From Zea mays (lineage: Eukaryota > Streptophyta > Magnoliopsida > Poales > Poaceae), in the NCBI RefSeq assembly GCF_902167145.1, contig NC_050097.1, forward strand, positions 146,903,982 to 146,967,981: a stretch of 64,000 nt of DNA. Reading direction: 5' to 3'. Below the pieces are notes generated by a model, which worked only from the letters and a program-made list of their open reading frames with translations, ran no database searches and had not been told where the DNA came from. Shown in pieces: positions 56,300-64,000 of this stretch. The position numbers and the translations under genes are program-made. The number at the start of each line of letters is the position of its first letter. Within the stretch, counting starts at the first letter, position 1.

Positions 56300-57171
56300 C
56301 TCTACTGGCGAACAGAGCGGGAGCCGAATTGCAGAGAGGATCTAGAGGCAGGAAAGCAAGAACTAGGGCACGGAAAGCAGAGGCGGCTGAAAATGCAGTA
56401 CATATGGGATATTCCCGAATCAGATACCGTTTCCAAAAAGTGCCCAGTCATCACCCGGCGGTTACTTCTAAAACACCGGCGTGCCATGTCATCACTCGGC
56501 GGTTACTTCTAAAGCACTGGTATGCCGCATCATCACTCGGCTATTATCCTCAAAGTGGCCGACGCAGCCCATTCTAACTCGACTGTTATTTCTAAAACGC
56601 CGACGTTACCATCATTCACTCGGCAGTTATCTCTAAAACACCGACGTCGTCTTCAGTCGCTTGGCAGTTATCTCTAAAAGTCCGACGTCATCTTCAAGTC
56701 GCTCGGCAGTTATCTCTAAAACGCCAACATTGTCTTCAGTCACTCGGCAGTTACCTCTAAAACGCGACGTCATCATAAGTCACTCGGTTGTTACCTCTAA
56801 GAGCGCCGACGTGGTCATCAGTCATTCCGACGCTGACGTGGCTTCGTCATCACTCGGACGCTATTTCAAAAGCGTAAATGTCGACAATAATAGCTCGGCA
56901 ATCACCCCTAAAAGCGACGATATGACGCCCGAGTTACTCAGTTACTATTCCAGAGGAATCAACTTCACAAATAAGGCAAACGGAGGAATGATTCAAGAAC
57001 TCTAAGTTATGCCACAAACATAACAGATAGAGAACATCACGGGCAATAAATATCACGGCAGAGATCAATCGACTACGAAGCGAAATAATTGACACAGGAG
57101 GAGACGAAGTCATTCTTCATTAAGGGAAGTTACAGTACTTACAAATCAACTCATTATGAGTTGATACTCCC

Positions 57172-57211
<40 letters not shown>

Positions 57212-57270
57212 GCTACACTATACTACTCTAGACTACTAAATACTAATACATTATTTCATTATACTACTTC
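56300..57270. repeat. About 43-bp repeat array and flanks upstream of the antisense gene of G
   Basis: Between about 56445 and 56880 roughly ten imperfect copies of CACTCGGCAGTTATCTCTAA plus a short CGCCGACGT-containing spacer follow each other every 40-47 bp. A (CTA)n microsatellite lies at about 57172-57212. Plus-strand ORFs here (56077-56577, 56661-57005) read through the repeats and are not supported as genes. Confidence 0.8.
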
Positions 57271-57303
57271 TAACCTATACTAACATCTAAAGACCAGTGG
57301 CAT

Positions 57304-57729
57304 CTAGCCACTGGCCTTGTTGCTGCCCTTGCTGCTGCCGCCGCCGTTGCTGCCCCTGCTGCTGCCGCCGTTGCCGCCCTTGCTGCCGCCATCACCGTCA
57401 TCGTCGCCGTCGTCACCGTCGCCTCCGTCGTCGTCGTCGTCGTCTCCGCCATCGCCGCCACCGCCCTCCTCGGATGAGTCTTCCTCGTCCGAGGAGTACT
57501 CCGATTCATCCGAGCCCTCGAGCCCGGAGCGCTCGACGACCCGGATATAAGTCCAGACCTCCGTGGCAAGCCCCTGGGAGTCGTCTGAATCGTCAGACGA
57601 CGCCGGGGGAGAGACGGGAGCCGGAGACCCCTCGGACTCGGAGGAGAACTCCTCCACCGAGTATTCCGAGTCGCCGAAGTCCTCCGATGGAGGAGTCGGC
57701 TCGCGCTTGCGTTTGTTGCTCTTGCCCAT
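57304..57729 (-). CDS. Second antisense ORF of G: small acidic, glycine-rich protein
   Basis: 141 codons from ATG at 57729 (MGKSNKRKREPTPPSED). It has a basic nuclear-signal-like start, then a serine/glutamate-rich part (SVEEFSSESEGS; SEYSSDEEDSSEEGG), an aspartate/glycine run (DDDDDDGGDGDDGDDDGDGG) and a GSS/GSN tail. A TATAAATA box lies about 80 bp upstream. It is complete with no internal stop, while the sense genes of G carry seven stops. No domain recognised. It could be a chance frame in triplet-rich DNA, but ATG, TATA and composition make it worth noting. Confidence 0.5.
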   Translation of the reverse strand: MGKSNKRKREPTPPSEDFGDSEYSVEEFSSESEGSPAPVSPPASSDDSDDSQGLATEVWTYIRVVERSGLEGSDESEYSSDEEDSSEEGGGGDGGDDDDDDGGDGDDGDDDGDGGSKGGNGGSSRGSNGGGSSKGSNKASG

Positions 57730-57807
57730 GGTGGAAATGAAAGGAGAGGAAGAAAGTAAGCAGCGGAGAACAGCAAGAGATGTGAAAAAACCAGAGAGGC
57801 AAAGGTA

Positions 57808-57815
57808 CTATTTAT
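57808..57815 (-). promoter_or_regulatory. TATA box upstream of the second antisense ORF of G
   Basis: The minus strand reads CTATAAATAGT, about 80 bp before the ATG at 57729. Confidence 0.5.
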
Positions 57816-58470
57816 AGAAGAAGAAGGCAACCGCTCACCTCCTACCACGGTCACTGAACAGTCACAAAATATTTAATATATGGTTCAACCTGTCTGAAGA
57901 TACGTCAGGCGGCTGACGCCGTTTCACGCAACGCAACACCCATTGGGACTCTAGTCAACTGCGCGGGCGATATGATTACACCCGCCGTCACATCACATTA
58001 CTACTCAGAAGCAGCCGACTAAAACACTCAGCGTACCAAGCCGTCCCTTGCCCACACCCATTGGGGGGGGGACGCCCAGGAATTATCAGTATATTTTTCA
58101 AAACTGTCACATCCGTGCAGGGCATGCAATGAATACCTCAAGACAAAAATGAGATACCAGTAAGGATCAAAGGAAAGCCAAATATAGCCGGTGAAGTACA
58201 AGATCTGACCGACAGAAGCGACGTGAAGACTAGCCAGGGGACGTCCATCAAACGTCCAATCAGTCGCGGATCAAATAAATTGCACCACCTAGCAAGATAT
58301 GGGCGGATCACGAACTCAGCCTCAAAGACAAAATACATGCTGACCTCTAAAGCATAATATCGATGACATAATGCTGACCTCTAAAGCATAATATCGATGA
58401 CATAATGCTGACCTCTAAGGCATTCGGAAAAAGAAAAGATGACTCTCAGCAAAAGGACACGAAACGAAGA
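57816..58470. other. Non-coding DNA of G upstream of its antisense promoter
   Basis: Contains a G run (GGGGGGGG near 58063) after ACACCCATT, and three copies of a 36-bp unit TGCTGACCTCTAAAGCATAA... near 58339-58421. No gene seen. Confidence 0.5.
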
Positions 58471-58945
58471 CCTTCGAGTGGATTATTTTCAAAAATCCAC
58501 TCAAAGCTCGGGGGCTACACCCATTGGTGCACCCCATGAATCACCATCTCAAGTCAAGACAATGCCAACTTCTAAAGCATATGGCAAGATTAAAAGCAAG
58601 GCTGACCTTCAACAAGAGTACAAGTGGAAAATAAAAATGATTTCTGATGAAGACCTTCGAGTGGATTATTTTCAAAAATCCACTCGAAGCTCGGGGGCTA
58701 CACCCATTGGGTGCATCTCCGGTGCACCCAATGAGGTTCAGGGTCCTGAAATACGAAATGCCGATCTCCAAGGCACGAGTGTGAGACAAAGCTTTAGTTT
58801 TCAAGTGATCAAAGCAGAAGGAGACAGTAAGAAATCGTTTTTACCAAACTGCCCGGAAAGCATTTCTTGTCATAAACGAAGACCGCAAGCTGGACCTAGG
58901 ATCTTTGGGCTGATTATCTCAAAATCAACCCAAAGATCGGGGGCT
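58471..58945 (+). promoter_or_regulatory. Three hairpin plus purine-tract modules before the 3' LTR of G
   Basis: Module 1: GAGTGGAT...ATCCACTC stem (58476-58502) then AAAGCTCGGGGGCT (58503-58516). Module 2: the same stem (58659-58685) then GAAGCTCGGGGGCT (58686-58699). Module 3: TTTGGGCTGATT...AATCAACCCAAA stem (58904-58934) overlapping AAAGATCGGGGGCT (58932-58945), which directly abuts the 3' LTR and is the working polypurine tract. After modules 1 and 2 the text continues ACACCCATTGG and not into LTR. Confidence 0.75.
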
Positions 58946-59587
58946 TGTGGGGGACAGATATCCCCCGGGTCCACTGGAAGGATAAAAGACCTCACGAAAG
59001 GCCCAAGGGCCCAATAAATCGTAAGGTCACTCCTTCATGGGCCTGGGGAGGAACGACCAGTAAAGCAGATCGACATAAGGCCGGATCGGCGCGAGCCCGA
59101 ATGGCCCGACAACGCTAAGCAAGAAACCACAACAGAAGACCCGACTTTCCCGCGCTGGAGCCCTGTACAACGGAGCCAGGCGAGGATAAGTCGGCAGAAC
59201 TATAGGAAGATAGACTCAATCAGTTCACTATCTCTTAGGTGCGGTTTGTTATCTCATCCGCATGTATTGCCTCACGGTCGAATATATAAGGCCTAGGGAG
59301 CACCACTAGGTCTTATATATAAGAACGATCGATCCCACTACTCAGCCATTCACCCCAGCTCTCTACGTTCTAGCTTTAGAGAGCTCCCTTGTAACCCGTT
59401 ACATAAAAGCATACTCGCCAGGACGTAGGGTGTTACACATCTCAAAGCGGCCCGAACCTGTAAACATTGTCCATTGTTCCTCGTGCATCCGGCACGAACC
59501 ATTTAGCTACAGTCGGCGACACCGTCCTACTCCTAAAACACCTTGAGGGGCAACCCCGGGTGTGCGGTCGGACCCAAAACACCAACA
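58946..59587 (+). repeat. 3' LTR of element G
   Basis: 642 bp, matching 45466-46094 with about eight substitutions. It has 13 net extra bases from an altered segment near 59305-59322 (CTAGGTCTTATATATAAG), which is an inverted copy of the nearby TATATAAGGCCTAG. Its end reads CCAACA where the 5' copy reads CCGACA. GAAGT follows. Confidence 0.95.
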
Positions 59588-59592
59588 GAAGT

Positions 59593-59909
59593 AGCAGCAC
59601 ATCCACCTTCACTCTCATAATAACGCTACCTAGGCACAATCATGATTTAAATAGAAACTTCTTGTCAAAGGATGTTTGTTTTTAACTAGTGCGCACTGGT
59701 TAATTCAGTTCATGTCGTTATGGTTATCTTTCCATTGCTAGAAGATTATTAATGTCTATCATGTTTTCTTATCATGATATCTATTTATACTTTGTTGCTT
59801 CCCCGTTTATGCAAATTTTCAAAGGAGATGTTGTCGAAATTTTATATATAAATGTTAGATGTGTAGTTTAGTAGTATTCTGGGGTGTTTGTGGATCCCGG
59901 GGTGTTACA
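59593..59909 (+). repeat. 5' LTR of F, second part
   Basis: Resumes after the GAAGT duplication and ends GGGGTGTTACA. It aligns with 62978-63295 of the 3' LTR. Confidence 0.88.
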
Positions 59910-61631
59910 GTTGGTATCAAAGCATAGACTTTAGATTCTTGGCAATTTGAAGATAAATTTGACACACTTGCACATATAGGAAGGGTATGGATTCAAATAT
60001 CTTTGATATATATTAGTGTCTTTGAAGTGCAGATGACAATAATTTCACCCCTCCCTATTCCTTACGGTGATGTGGTAAGTTGTTTATGACTTAATGCCTG
60101 ATATAATTTATCCCTAAATCTTTATATTGTTTTATTAATGCGTTTGATATCGCTGGTCTTTTGTGAGATTGAAGTTGTTATTATGCTTGTGATATATAAG
60201 TATGCCTATGTTGTTTTCACCATGTTTTTGATGGTTGAGTTCTATTACAATAATATTGTTATGTATGCTTGATTGAGGATGCTTCTAAGAGGAGTGTGAA
60301 TTGCGTGTTTTGGTTACAAGGTAACCATCAATTTGAATTTAAGTTGTTGAGCGGTTGGTGGATAGTTCCAACTATCTTTGCAAATAATGATTATTTATGT
60401 CGAGAAACCAGTTCTGAAAGAAATGAATATTGGTACTTTATATGGATTTTTTGGGGGAAGTCTTTACATAGCCAGAATGGCTTACATGTCTCTCTTCTAT
60501 TGTGTGTTTTAGTTGCCACAAAGCCTAGATGTGGTTTAAAGTGGTTGCCTGTTAGTCATACTAATTGTAGAATAAATCTTTGATTTTCTTGATCCATTGA
60601 TTATGTATTAATACGTTGAGGATCTGATGGTTCTCTTCCCGATACATGCTTGTGGAGCCATTGTTGGACCACCTATCTATTGGTTTGAATGAAGTCATTG
60701 CCTAGCTTAGAGTTGGTTGTGTGTGGTTAGTCACCTATTCTTAAATGATGTGGTTTTTACCTCAGCTTGATATGTTTGTCAAATGTGTGAAGGACTACGG
60801 GGTTATTATTGACTTTGTATGTCTGGTACTTTGAGTGCATCGTATGATAGAATGAAATGTAAGTTTCTGAACTACAGTAGATGAAGACTCATATTATGTG
60901 TTGGTTAACCTTACTAGTTTGGATATTTTTCTTAGTTGAGATGTTGGATGAAGTATAGTGACATTGGTTAACCAAGTATTGTGTTGTTGTGCTGTCAATG
61001 TTCTTTGTGGAGCTTTTGGCATTCCTTCGATGACCTGTGCCGCGCAGAATGTTATTGGCTTCTTGTTGGCTTTATTGCTCCATTAGTTCTATATACTTTC
61101 TCCCTTTAGTGGGGTGCAAAGAATGTTAGATTACATGATTATCTTTTCATGATGGCAAGAACAATGTTTAGGAAGATTAGGAGTTTTGGTTTCAATAGAA
61201 CTACTTGTTTCGTGGTGCTTTGAGGTGAGGTGTTTGATCTTCTTATACATTCATCTAGTGTGGATGTTTCACCATTTAATTAAAATGAATTGTTGAAGTT
61301 GGTAAGGGTTGTGCTTAGTGCATATTACCCCTTCATAAAAGAGTGTTGTTTTAAGACATTGATGTTGATGTCTAGCTACATCCAAATTCGATGTTGTGAA
61401 ATCGTAGTGTTGATTGCATCTATGACTTGCTTTGAGCTTCATTGCATGTTGTTTCATGCTTGTTGTCAGGTTATGTAGCTTCCTTAGACCATTAGTCCGA
61501 GGTAGAAGTTCTTGTGTAGATTAATACCAATAATGGACCCATGTTTTGAATGGTGGTGCTATTTGGGGTACCTTGGATGTTTTGCTGGGAGTGGTCGAAT
61601 TCGAGGATGAATTCTTTTTGAGGGGGTAGAG
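59910..61631 (+). other. Internal region of F: primer site, no coding, purine tract
   Basis: TTGGTATCAAAGC (59911-) is close to the initiator tRNA-Met site. No gag, protease, RT or integrase block is found in any frame across 1.7 kb. It is T-rich with many stops; the 104-codon frame at 60269-60583 matches nothing I know. It ends in GTCGAATTCGAGG and the purine tract GAGGGGGTAGAG (61620-61631). Confidence 0.75.
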
Positions 61632-63295
61632 TGTATATCCCAAAAAAATGTTGACCAAAAGTTGATCTTCGGTGCGTGGATGTGGGAAAATGGTTGTGGG
61701 CCGTTGGAAGTTCGGAGTCCGCATATGTGAAGATCTCATTTAAACGATATCATTTGAGTATTCATTTGTCTGAATCGGGGCATGGATGGGGGATTTGGTT
61801 GTGAGCCGTCGGTTTCGCATCAAGGGCATCGGGGGCATCGCTCCCTCCTCTTCTCAAAAATCCTAGCCGCGCTTCCCCTTCCCTCATAGCAGCAGCCGCC
61901 CCCCTCCTTCCCTCATTTTTTTGCAGCAGCCCCCCTTCTTCCCCATTGCAGCCGCTCCTCTCCTCCCCAAGGTGCTGCACCCACCTCCCTCTAAACCCTA
62001 GCCGCCTCGTGGTTCCTCCTTTGGTGTGCTGCATTCTCCATTGGTGGATTGGTGGGAGGAAGAAGAAAGAAAGAAAAGGAGTCCAAGGTGGCTACACTCC
62101 GGATCATGCCTAGTATATTTTTCTTCTTCGATGAAGGCAAGTGAATGTAGCGGTGGTTGCTACCGTTTTGACCTGTTATTTCTACCGCCTACACTAATAT
62201 TCAGAATTATTGGATTCTTTCATAATTGAACTCTATGATGATATTTTACTTGATTGTATTATATTGATGCTCTATCATATATGGATGATGATTATGGTTT
62301 GAGTATGACCCATGAGATTAATTTACACCCCTGAAGGCAGATGAGGTATTATTTGAGGTTTGTATTGTATTTGAAGTTAGATGAAGTATTATTTGAGGTT
62401 TGTATTGTATCTAAAGGAAGTGAAGTTTATTGATAAATGCAGCATGCCATATACATTGCATGACTCATTTGCATCTGAAGTTTTGTAATGACCTATGGTC
62501 CGACCGTACCAGTACAACTTAGCATCGTACGTTGCCCGAGGAGGGGTACGATGCGACTTCATACCCTTAGAGGTATGAAGGTAGAGGACATATGCATTGC
62601 ATTCATACGCATTCAATGAAGTGATATTTGCAGATGATGTGGTTTTATACCCTTAGAGGTATGAAGACAGAGGACCTACCCATTGCATTCCTATGCATAC
62701 ATTGAAGTGATATTTGCAGGTATTGTTGACGCAGGAAAGTGTTATACAACCTATTGTGGTTGTTCAAGGAAATGAGATGGTATTGGTTATATTGGGACTA
62801 CTGAGCTCTATATCTACAAGTATTTCTGATCTTAATTGTGATTCTTTTAAAATGTTGATTAATTCAATTTGTGGTTTAAATATCTCGTCAAAACAATTTG
62901 CTTGCTGAGATGTTTCATCTCACTCTTGCATTACTCAATGCAGGTGCTTGTTACTCATCAAGGGGAGTGGGGAAGTAGCAGCACATCCACCTTCACTCTC
63001 ATAATAATGCTGCCTAGGCGCAGTCATGATTTAATTAGAAACTTCTTGTCAAAGGATGTTTGTTTTTAACTAGTTGTGCGCATTGGTTAATTCAGTTCAT
63101 ATCATTATGGTTATATTCCTATTGCTAGCAGATTATTAATGTCTATTATGTTTTCTTATCATGATATTTATTTATACCTTGTTGCTTCCCTGTTTATGCA
63201 AATTTTCAAACGAGATGCTATCGAAATTTTATATATGAATGTTAGATGTGTAGTTTAGTAGCATTCTGGGTGTTTGTGGATCCTGGGGTGTTACG
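61632..63295 (+). repeat. 3' LTR of element F
   Basis: 1664 bp, TGTATATCCC...GGGGTGTTACG. The final A of the usual end is G here. It carries about 75 bp near 61810-61880 absent from the 5' copy. Confidence 0.88.
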
Positions 63296-64000
63296 GTGCC
63301 AGGGGCTGCCCTGCAGCCACTGGACACTAATCAAGATACACTCTCACTGAGAGAAGCTTGGAGCTAGAAAAGGATGGCTACCAGCCCAATACCACAAGAA
63401 GAGAAGTTGGACCAGCAAATCAGAGACCTGGAAGCTATACATCAGCAAGTACAGAGGAAAAGAGAGAAGATGCTTCGGCTAGCCAAAATTCAGAGGAAGA
63501 TCGACGAAGCCGCTGAAGAAATGCGCCACATCACGCAGGATGGTCAAGGACGAAGGCTTCAACACAGAGAGCTTCGTCAAGAAAGTCCAACCAACGATGA
63601 TGGATGGTATGATGACTTTTACCAAGGTAACTTTGCTTTTGATGATGCTTCTCCACTAGCAGCAAAGTTGCAGGCTACCCCATGGCCACCTTCGTGCAAA
63701 CTGCCACAACTCCCCATGTATGATGGGCATTCCGACCCAAAGCAATTTCTCACGAGCTATGAGGCAACCATATCATCATATGGTGGCAACACTGCTGTCA
63801 TGGCAAAGTCCTTTGTCATGGCAGTCAGAAGTGTGGCTCAGACATTGTACTCTTCCCTTCGTCCGGGAACGATCACGTCATAGCAAAAGTTGAAGGATAT
63901 GCTGGTAACCAGCTTCCAGGGTTTCCAGACGAAGCCTGTGACTGCCCAAGCGCTCTTCCAATGTACGCAAGACCATGAGGAGTACTTGCAGGCATGCGTT
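63296..64000 (+). pseudogene. gag of element H, N-terminal part, continues past the window
   Basis: A frame enters from the joint with F, meets a TAG at about 63366, then runs from ATG 63374 for 169 codons to a TAG at 63881, and continues in the same frame to the window end. The first third is coiled coil (LDQQIRDLEAIHQQVQRKREKMLRLAKIQRKIDEAAEEM). Capsid-like blocks follow: LPQLPMYDGHSDPKQFLTSYEATISSYGG (about 63700-63785), then DMLVTSFQGFQTKPVTAQALFQ after the second stop. This is the Gag type that B and its relative lack. Confidence 0.78.

Larger units (their letters stand above)
45466..59587 (+). mobile_element. Element G: full-length Tat-lineage retrotransposon with decayed genes
   Basis: 14122 bp between GAAGT at 45461-45465 and GAAGT at 59588-59592. 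Order: 5' LTR (629 bp), primer site, one gag-pro-pol frame broken only by stop codons, poly(A) signal, 89-bp tandem repeats, antisense genes, a 43-bp repeat array, a second antisense ORF, reiterated purine-tract modules, 3' LTR (642 bp). The LTRs differ at about eight bases plus a small insertion, so it is older than B and E. It carries the full set of features expected of the Tat lineage. Confidence 0.95.
44210..63295 (+). mobile_element. Element F: non-coding LTR retrotransposon, split by element G
   Basis: 5' LTR in two pieces (44210-45465 and 59593-59909), a primer site, a 1722-bp internal part with no gag or pol, a purine tract, and a 3' LTR (61632-63295). The LTRs differ by many substitutions and by an indel of about 75 bp near 44390/61810, so F is older than G, as its interruption requires. 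It can only have moved with proteins from a relative. The purine-tract region (GTCGAATTCGAGG, AGGGGGTAGAG) is chromovirus-like. Confidence 0.85.
43444..64000 (+). mobile_element. Element H: Grande-like Tat retrotransposon, split by F, runs off the window
   Basis: The LTR (43444-44124), primer site and first codons of a frame (44184-44209) are followed by inserted element F (44210-63295). A gag frame then continues at 63296 to the window end. The bases flanking F are ATACC on the left and GTGCC on the right, not identical, so the duplication has decayed or the ends have changed. The reading frame across the joint is nonetheless consistent, which supports one original element. Confidence 0.72.

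Noticed and set aside
57297..57740. 147-codon plus-strand ORF rich in cysteine and arginine, and 194-codon minus frame 57270-57854
   Set aside because: Alternative frames of the triplet-rich DNA of the acidic ORF; composition alone explains their length.

Overview
The window is repeat DNA from a large grass genome, most likely maize (Zea mays) or a close relative. The evidence is the repeat families themselves: Tat-lineage Ty3/gypsy retrotransposons with a second RNase H and antisense genes, a Tekay/Del-type chromovirus with 3.3-kb LTRs, a Grande-like LTR, and a CACTA transposon whose ends are packed with the motif TTTGCCGAGTG. I found no convincing host gene. Family names come from recognition of features, not from a database search.

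Layout, left to right. 1-1129 is the tail of an LTR. 1130-1971 is a decayed antisense pol fragment. Element A (1972-24893, Tat lineage, old, 3' LTR cut short) carries a broken gag-pol and a broken antisense gene. It is split by element B (7366-16938), a young Tat-lineage copy with a perfect GGGAC target duplication and two 653-bp LTRs that differ at about four bases by eye. 25005-26400 is a reversed 5' fragment of a relative of B. A CACTA transposon C (27122-39715, duplication ACA) is really only about 2.3 kb. It was opened by a Tekay-like element E (28506-38809, minus orientation, duplication ACGTG). 39719-43163 holds small DNA-transposon pieces and a GC-rich fragment. From 43444 to the window end lies a three-level nest: Grande-like element H is split by a non-coding LTR element F (44210-63295), which is split in turn by Tat-lineage element G (45466-59587, duplication GAAGT).

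How the parts work. Sense-strand gag-pol genes encode capsid protein, protease, reverse transcriptase, two RNases H and integrase. In A, B and G the space between pol and the 3' LTR holds a convergent antisense gene. Its product begins with the plant domain Pfam calls 'putative gypsy type transposon' (PF04195) and ends in coiled coil. In B the antisense gene reads as a three-exon gene with phase-0 introns of 71 and 73 nt and its own TATA box. Between pol and this gene B and G each carry a tandem-repeat block. Several elements that moved recently (B without gag; E without gag and with a broken pol; F with no coding capacity) must have used proteins supplied in trans.

Most promising for follow-up: the spliced antisense gene module, the gag-less B subfamily, the tandem repeats between convergent genes, and the reiterated hairpin plus purine-tract modules before the 3' LTR of G.
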